Shown here: piece by piece, positions 38,606 to 48,129 of the stretch
Layout: the number at the start of each line of letters is the position of its first letter
Numbering within the stretch: position 1 is the first letter of the stretch
Assembly: GCA_947648215.1 (NCBI GenBank)
Contig: CANSMW010000001.1
Location: forward strand, 1-64,000
Length of the DNA stretch: 64,000 nt
Reading direction: 5' to 3'
From: an uncultured Clostridium sp.
GTDB lineage: Bacteria > Bacillota > Clostridia > TANB77 > CAG-508
Position numbers and translations under genes: made by a program
The notes under the pieces: model-generated
Seen by the model: the letters and a program-made list of their open reading frames with translations, nothing else
Told to the model about the DNA's origin: nothing
Databases searched by the model: none

Positions 38606-38645
38606 ACAAAAGATAGCAAAATAAAAATGCTATTTTGCTATCTTT
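38606..38645 (-). terminator. intrinsic terminator
   Basis: GATAGCAAAATA pairs with TATTTTGCTATC, followed on the minus strand by a T-rich stretch, downstream of the gene at 38690. Confidence 0.7.
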
Positions 38646-38689
38646 CCTCATTTGGCATATGCCCCTCTCTCGTCTCAATATTTAGTTTT

Positions 38690-39049
38690 TTAACACATTA
38701 CTTCATTTATTACTTTTTGAAGTTTTTCTGCTTGTGGTGGTTCTAATTGTTTTAAAATTTTTACCAAATCTTCCTTCCACTCTTCGGCATTCTTCATAAT
38801 TTCTTCTGCTTTATGACCAGAACCAAATAAGTACCATATAAAATTAGAGCCTACTTCACTTACTTCTAATTTTTCAGATGGCTGTTGTTTTATATAAGCA
38901 ATATATTTGCGGAGTGTTTCATATTCTAACTGCTCTAGAATATTTTTACCTTTTTCCTCTTGGTCATTTAACATTAATTTTGCTATATCTGACCTTTGTA
39001 ATGTAACGTCCTTATTTTCGATTATCCGAAGAATTTGACATTTGTTCAT
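38690..39049 (-). CDS. Unknown helical protein with in-frame CGG
   Basis: A 119-residue, mostly helical soluble protein (LEQLEYETLRKYIAYIKQQPSEK, WKEDLVKILKQLEPPQAEKLQKV). GAGG lies before the ATG. I recognise no family. Codon 8 is CGG and the long frame needs it read as one in-frame codon; a +1 shift there meets TAA at once. Its upstream promoter region resembles that of the gene at 39292. It is probably a recent arrival not yet adapted to this genome, or CGG is not always shifted. Confidence 0.55.
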   Translation of the reverse strand: MNKCQILRIIENKDVTLQRSDIAKLMLNDQEEKGKNILEQLEYETLRKYIAYIKQQPSEKLEVSEVGSNFIWYLFGSGHKAEEIMKNAEEWKEDLVKILKQLEPPQAEKLQKVINEVMC

Positions 39050-39128
39050 AGTTAGCCTCTATTTTCCTTTCTGTTTTAGCCAATTTACTTTTACGAGAGA
39101 GTTTTTTCAAAATCAGCTATTGTAAAAT

Positions 39129-39157
39129 ATTATATCACTTTATATTACATTTCACAA
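39129..39157 (-). promoter_or_regulatory. Promoter of gene 38690
   Basis: On the minus strand TTGTGA (39152-39157), 17 bases, TATAAT (39129-39134). The leader shares sequence with that of gene 39292. Confidence 0.65.
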
Positions 39158-39291
39158 CACTTATCGTATTTTTTATTAGGTTTCCGTATCTAGGAAAAGA
39201 TGGCAAAGTACAAAAAACATACCTTACCACCTTTTTTATTTTGGTCAAAATCTAACCACATTCTCTCCCATCATATTCAGTTTTTCTAGTC

Positions 39292-39729
39292 CTAATCGAA
39301 TGCTCCCTCAAGCCTGTACTTTTCATCAAATTCCTGTACATAATGGTCTGAGAAGAACTCCTCCTCGTCAATTTCATATAAATCTGCACCATCAAGCATC
39401 TGCGCTGCAAGGTTCTTGCCAAGGAGACCTTCTTCTCTTGCCATTCTAAATGCAAATTTTTCTTCATTTATAAAGAGGTATTCATTTATTTCATGTGTAC
39501 AAATAGCAAACCATATTGCTGTTGCAGTACAATTTCCTTCTTGGATTTCTTTATCCTCCAACCATAAACCCTCTTCACGAATAAAATCACTTACAGGTTT
39601 AATGATACGACACTCTAGCTGTTTTAATTCATCAAAGCAATTTGCTTTGACCAAGTCATCAAGGTGTTCTTCCTCTCTTAGCCGTTTTGTCTCCTGTTGA
39701 ATAAAGGTTACTACTGCCTCTCGTTCCAT
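39292..39729 (-). CDS. Unknown acidic protein with in-frame CGG
   Basis: A 145-residue acidic protein (CTATAIWFAICTHEINEYLFINEEKFAF, MLDGADLYEIDEEEFFSDHY). I do not recognise it. Its codons are visibly richer in G and C than those of its neighbours. An in-frame CGG at 39684-39682 (codon 16) must be read as one codon; a +1 shift there meets TAA at once. Foreign origin is likely. Confidence 0.55.
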   Translation of the reverse strand: MEREAVVTFIQQETKRLREEEHLDDLVKANCFDELKQLECRIIKPVSDFIREEGLWLEDKEIQEGNCTATAIWFAICTHEINEYLFINEEKFAFRMAREEGLLGKNLAAQMLDGADLYEIDEEEFFSDHYVQEFDEKYRLEGAFD

Positions 39730-39802
39730 ATTGTTCTCCTCGCTTTCGCTTATTTAAACCGATTTGTCTTGGGAGAGAATTTTCAAATCAGTTTATGTTA
39801 GT

Positions 39803-39831
39803 ATTATATAACATTATGTTGATTTGTGCAA
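39803..39831 (-). promoter_or_regulatory. Promoter of gene 39292
   Basis: On the minus strand TTGCAC (39826-39831), 17 bases, TATAAT (39803-39808), followed by a leader with CTGATTTGAAAA like the one before gene 38690. Confidence 0.65.
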
Positions 39832-39886
39832 CACCTTTATGTAACCTCTTTGTTTTTTCTTTTATATCTCTCTAAACGATAGGTTG

Positions 39887-41083
39887 CTACTCCTCGTTCC
39901 TTATTGTTTTTAAACTAATCGTAACCAGTGTTGCAATAATCATTAATATTCCAGAAATTACAAACATTTTCTCTACTCCTATTTGTTCGGCAATTGGTGC
40001 TACTAGGAATAGTCCAATTGGTGTAGCAAGTTGCATGAAACTCATTACAATTGAAAATACTCTTCCTTGTTTTTGTGGTTCTATTTTGGTTTGTAGAATA
40101 ACGGTATAGAGTCCTTCAAAAAATGGTCCCATACTTCCCATAACAAACGTTAAAAACACAAACATCCAAAACATTGAGTTTGGTATTAAGCCTGAAGCAA
40201 TTAGAGCTACTGCAAAAATTAGCATTGCTACTAAAATGGTATATTGCTTTTTTCGGAAGCCAACTTCTTTTGCCATAGCAATTCCTCCTACTAACATCCC
40301 AATTGAAAATAACACTTCTACAATGCTTACATGTATCGCCTCCAACCCAAAATAATTTTTGGTAATAAGTGGATACATTGAGGCAATTGGCATAAATATA
40401 ATGCAAATTGCAATAACATAAATCGTTAAAATTAGTAAAAATCTTGATTGTTTGATTTCCCAAAAACCTTGTTTCATTTCCAGTAAAATATTGCTTTTTT
40501 CTTCCTTCTTTCCCGGATTTGGAATATGTACCATGGCAATACTACCAATACCAAATATGGCACCAATAATATCTAAAAAGATAATGTATGGTAATGGAAT
40601 TGCTCCAAATAAAATCCCAGCAAGAATTGGTGCAATAATTAATGTAATGGAATTGATGGTTTGGTTAATTCCCGATATTTTTACAAGTTTCTCTTTTGGA
40701 GCAAGCATGGGAATCGATGCAGTAAAACTTGGTGAATGAAATGTACTACCTAAAGAACGAACTGCTAATACAATATACATTCCCATCATAGAGGGCTCAC
40801 CATATAAAAATAATATCCCTAAAACAAGTGTTGCAACCGCAATCATTCCATCTGAATACATCATTATTTTCTTTCTGTCAAATCGGTCTACAATAACTCC
40901 TGCTATTGGTCCTAATAAAATCTGTGGTAAAATTCCCGCAATGGTTGCCATTGCTAAATCAACCGCAGAACCTGTTTTAAATGTAATATGCCAAATAATA
41001 GCATACTGTACAATCGCACTTGTTAATAATGACATCGTTTGACCTATAAATATGGTTAAAAAGGTCTTTTTTAAGTCTTTCAC
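39887..41083 (-). CDS. Major facilitator superfamily transporter
   Basis: A 398-residue protein with 12 predicted helices; GVIVDRFDRKKIMMYSDG is the MFS loop 2-3 motif. It resembles MFS_3/enterobactin-exporter-like and macrolide-efflux pumps. It is monocistronic; substrate unknown. Confidence 0.92.
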   Translation of the reverse strand: MKDLKKTFLTIFIGQTMSLLTSAIVQYAIIWHITFKTGSAVDLAMATIAGILPQILLGPIAGVIVDRFDRKKIMMYSDGMIAVATLVLGILFLYGEPSMMGMYIVLAVRSLGSTFHSPSFTASIPMLAPKEKLVKISGINQTINSITLIIAPILAGILFGAIPLPYIIFLDIIGAIFGIGSIAMVHIPNPGKKEEKSNILLEMKQGFWEIKQSRFLLILTIYVIAICIIFMPIASMYPLITKNYFGLEAIHVSIVEVLFSIGMLVGGIAMAKEVGFRKKQYTILVAMLIFAVALIASGLIPNSMFWMFVFLTFVMGSMGPFFEGLYTVILQTKIEPQKQGRVFSIVMSFMQLATPIGLFLVAPIAEQIGVEKMFVISGILMIIATLVTISLKTIRNEE

Positions 41084-41211
41084 CTATTTTCACTCTCCTT
41101 TTTCCCCTTATTTTAACACATATATGCTTTATTGTATACCTTATTTATGTTTATTCTTTCATATTTCTTGTATAATTTTTAATTTTTTTCATAAAATATG
41201 TGTACTTTGTA

Positions 41212-41240
41212 TTGACATCGCACATATAATGTAATACAAT
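41212..41240 (+). promoter_or_regulatory. Promoter/operator of the dinJ-yafQ operon
   Basis: TTGACA (41212-41217), 17 bases, TACAAT (41235-41240). The promoter is bracketed by TATGTG and CACATA half-sites, a likely antitoxin operator. Confidence 0.7.
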
Positions 41241-41261
41241 AGTAAGGAAGGAGATGATATT

Positions 41262-41540
41262 ATGGCTACTACAAATGTAACAATTCGTATGGACGAAGAA
41301 TTAAAAAAACAAGCAGAAGATTTATTTTCTGATTTAGGTTTAAATATGACAACTGCTTTTATTTCTTTCATTAAACAATCTGTTCGTGAACAAAGAATAC
41401 CTTTTATTTTATCAAGAAACGTACCAAATACAGATACTAAATTAGCAATTCAAGAAGTACAAGAAATGAAAAAAAATCCTAACAAAAAAACGTATTCTTC
41501 GTTTTCCGAACTCGTAAAGGAAGTGGAAAATGATGTATGA
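41262..41540 (+). CDS. RelB/DinJ family antitoxin
   Basis: A 92-residue protein whose N-terminus NVTIRMDEELKKQAEDLFSDLGLNMTTAFISFIKQS is the ribbon-helix-helix DNA-binding domain of DinJ. The C-terminal part would wrap the toxin. Its end overlaps the toxin start. Autoregulation through the upstream dyad is expected. Confidence 0.94.
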   Translation: MATTNVTIRMDEELKKQAEDLFSDLGLNMTTAFISFIKQSVREQRIPFILSRNVPNTDTKLAIQEVQEMKKNPNKKTYSSFSELVKEVENDV

Positions 41541-41805
41541 AATTGTATCTTCAACGAAATTTAAAAAAGATTTGAAGTTAGCTTTAAAAAGAAATTATGA
41601 CATTTCTCTACTTGAAAATATTGTAGCTATACTCGCAAAAGGAAAACAACTTCCTAGTAAAAATAAAGATCATACTTTATCAGGTAATTATGCTAATTGT
41701 AGAGAATGTCATATTACTTTTGATTGGTTATTAATCTATGAATTTTCTGAAAATGAACACATATTATATCTTATTCGAACTGGTACTCATAGCGATTTAT
41801 TTTAA
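41530..41805 (+). CDS. YafQ/RelE family mRNA interferase toxin
   Basis: A 91-residue toxin: SSTKFKKDLKLALKRNYD, DHTLSGNYANCRECHITFDWLLIYEF and LIRTGTHSDLF. The HxxxL, H-x-D and terminal H-x-DLF residues match YafQ, which cuts mRNA on the ribosome. It overlaps the antitoxin gene by 11 bases. Either of two adjacent ATGs may start it. Confidence 0.94.
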   Translation: MMYEIVSSTKFKKDLKLALKRNYDISLLENIVAILAKGKQLPSKNKDHTLSGNYANCRECHITFDWLLIYEFSENEHILYLIRTGTHSDLF

Positions 41806-41911
41806 TATTCAATAATTTAGTTCTTAACTTTTATTAGATAATTTATAAATACTTTAATATATAATAAGCATATCCTACCTTACTTTTCATATACATATTA
41901 CGAGGTGGATT

Positions 41912-43003
41912 TTGTTGTTAATTCGTTCAATTAAAATTAATAAATCGTATTTATTATTCTCAAGTATTGTGATAAGTATATTACTTATTTTAATTGTTGT
42001 TTGGGTTTTATATCCTATTTCGTTACCTGCTAATTCTTCTGATTTAATTTGGGAAAATACGGTGGATTCTGATGAAATTTCTAAGAAATCCTATATTAAA
42101 TGGGTTGATTTTAATGCTACTTTTGATGTGTTAGATAAAACTTCTAAATTAGATATCAATTCTCACAATAACGGAAATGTGGTTACTTATAATTGGATTG
42201 AGCTACTTAGTTATCTTGGTTGTAAATATGGAGGGAATTTTAAAAAGTTTAAACAAGCAGATTTAAATTCTCTTATTGAAAAATTGAATAAAGGTACTAC
42301 AATGGACGAACTAACCAAAGATATGAAACATTATTCTTATTATTATGAAGCTTTTGATGCGATTTTGCATGAATTTATTGGTGAATATGAAGTAGAAGTT
42401 CCAGAGGCAGGAACCGAAACCAAAACTTATACCAAAAAATATGGTGTAAAAGCGTTTCTTCCCATTGCCAAAAATTATAGTTTTAGCCATTACGATGATT
42501 TTGGCAATGCTCGTTCTTATGGTTTTAAACGTGTACATCTAGGAAACGACTTAATGGGGGCAATTGGTACTCCTATTATTGCCGTAGAATCTGGAACCAT
42601 TGAAGCACTTGGTTGGAATCAATATGGTGGATGGCGAATTGGTATTCGTAGTTTTGATAAAAAACGTTATTACTATTACGCTCATCTTCGTAAAGACCAT
42701 CCTTATGTAAAAAATTTGCAAATTGGGCAAATCGTCAAAGCTGGTGATGTAATCGGTTACCTTGGCATGACTGGTTATAGCACCAAAGAGAATGTAAACA
42801 ATATTAACGTTCCTCATCTTCATTTTGGAATGCAACTTATTTTTGATGAATGTCAAAAAGATGGAAATAATCAAATTTGGATTGACGTTTACCAAATTAT
42901 TGAATTTTTAAGGAAAAATAAATCGGAAGTACAAAAGGATTCTTCGGATTCCAAAGATTATGTAAGAAAATACGATATTCTTGACCCTGTTGTTCAAGAT
43001 TAA
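41912..43003 (+). CDS. M23 (LytM) metallopeptidase
   Basis: A 363-residue membrane-anchored protein (TM about residues 13-35). The C-terminal LytM domain has HLGNDLMGAIGTPIIAVESG, YYYYAHL and the HLHFG zinc motif, so it should cut peptidoglycan crosslinks. A TTG start is used with GAGGTGG upstream. It is followed after a short gap by a polysaccharide deacetylase, a natural cell-wall pair. Confidence 0.9.
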   Translation: MLLIRSIKINKSYLLFSSIVISILLILIVVWVLYPISLPANSSDLIWENTVDSDEISKKSYIKWVDFNATFDVLDKTSKLDINSHNNGNVVTYNWIELLSYLGCKYGGNFKKFKQADLNSLIEKLNKGTTMDELTKDMKHYSYYYEAFDAILHEFIGEYEVEVPEAGTETKTYTKKYGVKAFLPIAKNYSFSHYDDFGNARSYGFKRVHLGNDLMGAIGTPIIAVESGTIEALGWNQYGGWRIGIRSFDKKRYYYYAHLRKDHPYVKNLQIGQIVKAGDVIGYLGMTGYSTKENVNNINVPHLHFGMQLIFDECQKDGNNQIWIDVYQIIEFLRKNKSEVQKDSSDSKDYVRKYDILDPVVQD

Positions 43004-43019
43004 GAGATAGGAGGCTATT

Positions 43020-43892
43020 TTGAACATTCACTTTTACACCATAAAATTAAATTATAAGAACCTCGTCCTTTTCCTTGCCATGCTCACGATTCTTCCTTGT
43101 ATCTTTGTGTATTCTTTTGTGGTAAAAGCCTCTTACGAAGAAGGTGTCATGGTTCCCATTGTGATGTATCACAGTGTCTTAAAGGACAGTCAAAAAAGTG
43201 GAAAATATATTATTACCCCAACTACTTTAGAAGAAGATTTAAAATATCTAGTAAACAATGGCTATACCACCATTACCATGTCCGATTTAATTTCTTATGT
43301 ATATGAAGACACACCTTTACCAGAAAAACCAATTATTCTTACTTTTGATGATGGGCATTATAATAACCTAGGTTATGCTGTGCCTCTTCTTGAAAAATAC
43401 CACATGAAAGCAGTTATTTCCATTGTAGGAGAATATACTGATACCTTCTCTAAAACCGATGAAGCCAATTTGAATTATAGTTATTTACGTTGGAAAGACA
43501 TAAAGCAATTAATTGCTTCTAGTACCATTGAATTTCAAAATCATACCAATAACCTACATGCTACCTCAAATGGTAGAATGGGATGTTCTAAAAAAAGTTA
43601 TGAATCAAATGAAAGTTATTCCAATATCTTATCTAATGACATTCTAACCCTACAAAAGAAATTTTGGCAAAACACAGGCTATATGCCAAATACCTTTACC
43701 TACCCTTTTGGCTCTATTAGTAAAGCTTCACTTCCAATTATTAAGCAACTCGGGTTTAAAGCAAGTCTTTCTTGTGCTTCTGGCATAAATTACATCACCA
43801 AAGACCCAGATTGTTTATATTGCCTAAAACGAAACAATCGCCCCTCTGGTATTACTAGCGAAGATTTTTTTAATAACATACTAAAGTATTAA
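43020..43892 (+). CDS. Polysaccharide deacetylase
   Basis: A 290-residue protein with a signal anchor and a NodB domain: VPIVMYHSVL, ILTFDDGHYNN (catalytic DD), and EFQNHTNNLHA for the metal. TTG start with GGAGG five bases before it. Co-transcribed with the M23 peptidase; probably deacetylates peptidoglycan or another wall glycan. Confidence 0.93.
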   Translation: MNIHFYTIKLNYKNLVLFLAMLTILPCIFVYSFVVKASYEEGVMVPIVMYHSVLKDSQKSGKYIITPTTLEEDLKYLVNNGYTTITMSDLISYVYEDTPLPEKPIILTFDDGHYNNLGYAVPLLEKYHMKAVISIVGEYTDTFSKTDEANLNYSYLRWKDIKQLIASSTIEFQNHTNNLHATSNGRMGCSKKSYESNESYSNILSNDILTLQKKFWQNTGYMPNTFTYPFGSISKASLPIIKQLGFKASLSCASGINYITKDPDCLYCLKRNNRPSGITSEDFFNNILKY

Positions 43893-43900
43893 TTTTTGTT

Positions 43901-44995
43901 TCATCTGTCAAAAATGGCTTTTCCTACTCCTTTATCGATGGTCGTGGCAAATATGTTTTTTAGTATAATTAGTACAATTGGACCAATGAACATACCTAAT
44001 ACTCCTATTGCTTTAAAGCCTGTGTACATAGCAATCAAGGTAAAAATTGGGTGAATTCCAATGTGATGGCTTACTACTCTTGGTTCTGCAAATTGCCTAA
44101 TGACACTCATAACAATCCATAGTCCTAGTATGCAAAGAGCAAGGGTAATATCTCCATTTACTGCGGATATAATGGCCCATGGAACCATGGCACTACCAGA
44201 CCCTAAAATAGGAAGTGCATCGACAAAGCCAATTCCTAGAGCAGCCAACAAAGGATACCCTACTTTTAATCCTGCAAATTTGAAAATGTATAAGCCAATT
44301 AAGGATACGATAAAGGAAATGAATACCAACGTTAGTTCTGCTTTTAAATATCCCCCTAAACTTGAAATTAATTCTCGTATGTGTTTTCCTATACGTTTTA
44401 CCCATTCTTTTGGTAGATGATGTTCTAATTGGTCAATCATATATAGCTTGTCTGTACAAATAAAATAAATGGCCACAAAACAAATTCCTACATAAATGGC
44501 AATTTTCGGAATTTCGGTTAAAAAGTTCATCATAGAAGTAAGAAACTCTTTTATCCAATTCGATACGGTTCCAATAAAATCCCATAACGAATTTTGAATA
44601 ACATCTGTTACATTTTGTGGAATTTTCAATTTTTCAAAATTAATGTTTTCAATAATGCCTTGAATTTGATGATAAGCACTTTCAATATATTGGTTTAAAC
44701 TTTGTAAAAGGTTTGTGGATTCTTGAATTAATACCGTAATTCCCCATGCAAGAAGGCTCACTAATAACACCGATACCAAAACAAGAACCAATATGGCACT
44801 TGTTTTTCTTGTTAAGCTTGTCCTTTTATGAACAAAGCGAATGAGTGGTTCCATAAACAATGATATAATAAATGCAATTAGAAATGGCATGTAAAAAACT
44901 GCTAGTTTAAACGCCAAATAAATGCCCACAATACTTAATACTAATACAATAATTCGTTTGGATACCTTTGTCCAATATCCCATATCAATAACCAT
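43901..44995 (-). CDS. AI-2E family transporter, YtvI-like
   Basis: A 364-residue protein with about eight helices and DALPILGSGSAMVPWAI with EPRVVSHHIGIHPIFTLIAMY, hallmarks of the AI-2E/PerM family. YtvI members are tied to sporulation. Convergent with the deacetylase gene. Confidence 0.9.
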   Translation of the reverse strand: MVIDMGYWTKVSKRIIVLVLSIVGIYLAFKLAVFYMPFLIAFIISLFMEPLIRFVHKRTSLTRKTSAILVLVLVSVLLVSLLAWGITVLIQESTNLLQSLNQYIESAYHQIQGIIENINFEKLKIPQNVTDVIQNSLWDFIGTVSNWIKEFLTSMMNFLTEIPKIAIYVGICFVAIYFICTDKLYMIDQLEHHLPKEWVKRIGKHIRELISSLGGYLKAELTLVFISFIVSLIGLYIFKFAGLKVGYPLLAALGIGFVDALPILGSGSAMVPWAIISAVNGDITLALCILGLWIVMSVIRQFAEPRVVSHHIGIHPIFTLIAMYTGFKAIGVLGMFIGPIVLIILKNIFATTIDKGVGKAIFDR

Positions 44996-45054
44996 ATTTT
45001 CCCTCTTTCTAATTTAACAAATACACCATTTCCCATACCCAGTGTCAAATTTTT

Positions 45055-45095
45055 ACAAAAAATAATAGAAGTAGATTTGCTACTTCTATTATATG
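45055..45095 (-). terminator. intrinsic terminator of the CBS gene
   Basis: AATAGAAGTAG pairs with CTACTTCTATT, followed by a T-rich run on the minus strand. Confidence 0.85.
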
Positions 45096-45109
45096 AAATG
45101 TCTTATGAA

Positions 45110-45559
45110 TTATTCGGCATTTTGAGAATTATTTCCACATTGACAGATATTTTCTAAGGTATTGCATACTTCTTTTTGCCCTACTGTTTTATCATGATGA
45201 GCTAAATCGCCTAATGATAACATTCCAACAATTTTATTGTTTTGGTCACATACTGGAATTCTACGAATTTGAAAATCAGACATCATTTTTGTTACTTCAT
45301 CAATAGTGGTATCTGGCTTACAACAACATACTCCACAAGTCATTATTTCTGAAACTGGTGTTGTATTAGCATCTTTATTACAAGATACACTTCGTAATAT
45401 CACATCTCGGTCGGTTAATACGCCAACGACTTGACATTTCTCGTCACAAACTGGAACACATCCAATATGGTTATCACACATTAGTTTAGCAACTTCTGCC
45501 ACATTGGTATTTGGTGTACAATAACAAACATTTTTCGTCATACAATCTTTAACATCCAT
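45110..45559 (-). CDS. Twin CBS-domain protein
   Basis: A 149-residue protein made of two CBS motifs (CVPVCDEKCQVVGVLTDRDVILR and IPVCDQNNKIVGMLSLGDLA) that bind adenine nucleotides. It has many cysteines (MTKNVCYCTPN, CGVCCCKPD), more than usual, perhaps metal-binding or redox-sensitive. Confidence 0.92.
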   Translation of the reverse strand: MDVKDCMTKNVCYCTPNTNVAEVAKLMCDNHIGCVPVCDEKCQVVGVLTDRDVILRSVSCNKDANTTPVSEIMTCGVCCCKPDTTIDEVTKMMSDFQIRRIPVCDQNNKIVGMLSLGDLAHHDKTVGQKEVCNTLENICQCGNNSQNAE

Positions 45560-45754
45560 TTTACATACTTCCTTTCATTTTTAATACCATTTTAGTTTAT
45601 ACGTTTTACGAAAAAGTATGTAAGTCTAAATTTGCTAAATTTCAAAACTATCGCCATCTTCGGGAATAACTAAATTGGAAATTTTTTCATTGAAATTATA
45701 GTATTTATTTCTCCCTTATGTTATACTATATCTATAAAAATAGGAGGTACCCAT

Positions 45755-46063
45755 ATGTCTACTGATATTTATTCTATTAGTGATATAAAACAATTATTAT
45801 CCGAAGTCTTGGATAATACTGAGGTAGAGAAAGCAATTTTATTTGGTTCCTATGCCAAAAATACCCCAACGAAAGTTAGTGATATTGATATTTTAATCGA
45901 TAGTAATGGGAAAATTAAAGGGTTAAAATTTTTTGCTATTATCGATATGATTAAAGAAAAATTCAATAAAGATGTTGATGTTATTGAAAAATCAGAAATA
46001 AATAAAGGTTCTAGAATTGAAAAAGAAATCGAAAAAACAGGAGTTGTTGTGTATGAAAAGTAA
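45755..46063 (+). CDS. MNT-type nucleotidyltransferase
   Basis: A 102-residue protein with FGSYAKNTPTKVSDIDILID, the GS-x-DxD catalytic core of minimal nucleotidyltransferases. Such proteins usually pair with a HEPN partner in toxin-antitoxin systems; here a terminator follows immediately, so the partner is missing. AGGAGG precedes the ATG. Confidence 0.88.
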   Translation: MSTDIYSISDIKQLLSEVLDNTEVEKAILFGSYAKNTPTKVSDIDILIDSNGKIKGLKFFAIIDMIKEKFNKDVDVIEKSEINKGSRIEKEIEKTGVVVYEK

Positions 46064-46065
46064 AG

Positions 46066-46096
46066 AAGAGGAGTAATTTAAAACTCCTCTTTTTTA
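46066..46096 (+). terminator. intrinsic terminator
   Basis: AAGAGGAGT pairs with ACTCCTCTT, followed by a T tract, just after the nucleotidyltransferase gene. Confidence 0.85.
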
Positions 46097-46101
46097 CTTT
46101 T

Positions 46102-46621
46102 TTAAAACTCACGTGGGCGTAGTGGTGGAAATGGTGGTCTTCCTCCTGGTCCACCGCCTGGACCTCCTGGAAATGGCGGACGTGGTGGTCTTGGTGGTTG
46201 TGGTGGCATTGGTGGGCGTGGTCTATTTCCTCCTCCGATAATTTCTCTTAAAATTAAAATTCGAATTAAATCTCGTAAAAAATTATTTCTGTTTGCTACT
46301 TGCCTATCGTCTCCGTCTTACGTTTTTGGTCTCAATTTTTAAGTCAATTTCAATTGCCTTATACACATTTTCTGTCATTTGCTCTAATGTCTCATTTGTC
46401 ATTTCTATATTCCTATTTTTGCATTCATTGCAAACCAATGGATATATCTTATGGTAAATTTCTGGATACAACTGCTCACATTTGCTATTATCCACATTCA
46501 TTTGATGAAGTGGTTGCATTATGTAATAATCGTTTGGTTCATATACGTTTTGGTTAGGATAGGTTGGCATATACCCTAACACATTTCGCATGTATTCTTC
46601 ATATGCTGTTTCATCATACAT
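46102..46621 (-). CDS. Conserved protein with proline/glycine-rich tail (+1 shift at CGG)
   Basis: The first frame (EYMRNVLGYMPTYPN ... YPLVCNECKNRN ... EIDLKIETKNVR) seems to end at 46304 with RRR. The third-last codon is CGG (46315-46313). Read as CGGA = Gly103 it continues as DDRQVANRNNFLRDLIRIL, LREIIGGGNRPRPPMPPQPP and a long Pro/Gly-rich tail to 46102, filling a gap that would otherwise be empty. The restored length is 172 residues. Similar clostridial proteins end in such tails; a spore-coat or surface role is a guess. Confidence 0.78.
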
Positions 46622-46674
46622 AAAAAATCCCTCCTATTCTTTTATTAGAATATGAGAGATTTTATAAAAGCGTG

Positions 46675-46700
46675 ACAAAAGAGAAGCGTTTTGCTTCTCT
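46675..46700 (-). terminator. intrinsic terminator of murD
   Basis: AGAGAAGC pairs with GCTTCTCT across GTTTT; it begins at the restored murD stop. Confidence 0.7.
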
Positions 46701-48096
46701 TATTTTAACTTATTCACCAATTCCTTAAACCTCTCTCCTCTTTCCTCAAAATTCTTGAATAAATCGAAACTAGCACTGGCTGGGGAGAATAATACAATTT
46801 GACCGAGGTTTTGCTATTTTTTTTGCTACTTCTACGATTTGTGGAAATTCGGTGCATTGGTAGATGTCTAGTGTTTTTTCGCTTTCTTCTAGTTCTTTTC
46901 CGAACAGCTTCTGTTATTTTTTTTGAGGTTTGACCAATTAGGATAAGTGCTTTTACTTTGTCTACGGTTGGTTTTGCTAGTGGTTCGTAATCTAAGTGTT
47001 TGTCATATCCTCCTGCAATTAGGATAATGTCTTCTTCGAAGGAGTTTAGCCCTGCTATGGTTCTGGTTGGACTGGTTCCTATGGAGTCGTTGTACCATTT
47101 TACACCGTCTATTTCTTTTATAAATTCTAACCTATGTGCAACTCCTTTAAAGTGTTTAATGGCTTCTACGATCGTGTCCATATCCACAAAGGATTTTGTG
47201 GCAGCAATGGCTGCTGATACGTTTTCGTAGTTATGCATGCCTCGTAGGTGAATGTCTTTTGTATTTATGATGTGTTTTCTTAGGCGGTCTTCACATTCTT
47301 TTATCACATCATTATCAACAATAATACCGTCTTCTAGTTTTTCTTTGCTACTAAAGTATACAACTTTCCCATTGGCTTCTGGTTTACATTTTCTGGTTAT
47401 TTCGTTGTCATAGTTTAAGACTAAAATACCATTTTCATTTTGATTTTTGAAAATATTCTTTTTGGCTTCGATGTATTCGTCATAGCTTGCATGAATATTT
47501 AAATGGTTTGGTGATATGTTGGTAATAACAGATATGTCTGGGCTTACTGTCATATTCATTAATTGAAAACTGCTTAGTTCTAACACAATTACATCTTCTG
47601 GTTTCATTTCACCTAGTTTGGTAAAGAGTGGATACCCAATGTTTCCGCCAAGATAAACCTGATATCCCGCTGTTTTTACAATTTCATAAATAAGGCTTGT
47701 GGTGGTAGTTTTTCCGTCACTTCCAGTTACTCCAATTACTTTACAAGGCGCCATTTCCATTAGCATTTCTATTTCTGTTGTTACAATAGCTCCTCTTTGT
47801 TCTTCTAATACTAGTTCTTTTTTGGTTGGCATACAACTTGGGGAACGGAAGATTAAATCAAAACCAACTAGTTTAGATAAGTTGTTTTCTCCAAAGGAAA
47901 ATTCAAATGTATATCTTGTTATTTTGTCCATGATTTCTTTTGGGATTTGTTCAATGGTTCTGTCATCAAATACGGTAACATCTGCCGAAAACTTGTATAA
48001 ATAATCTAATAATGGTTCATTACTAACCCCAAGGCCAATCACGGCTACTTTTCGTTTGTTCAAATATGTATTAAATTCTTTTAGCTTTTCGTTCAT
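46700..48096 (-). CDS. murD: UDP-MurNAc-L-Ala:D-Glu ligase (two +1 shifts at CGG)
   Basis: It joins D-Glu to UDP-MurNAc-L-Ala in peptidoglycan synthesis. ATP loop [39 protein letters not shown] and [11 protein letters not shown] are in the first frame. In-frame CGG at 46902-46900 and then 46805-46803 break it; read as CGGA = Gly399 and CGGT = Gly431 they give [17 protein letters not shown] and [19 protein letters not shown], the conserved MurD C-terminus. Length becomes 464, normal for the family. Without both shifts an essential enzyme would lack its end. The ATG at 48096 has GAGAGG six bases upstream. Confidence 0.93.
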
Positions 48097-48129
48097 GAAC
48101 ATCCTCTCCTTTATTCTACCACAAGTTAT

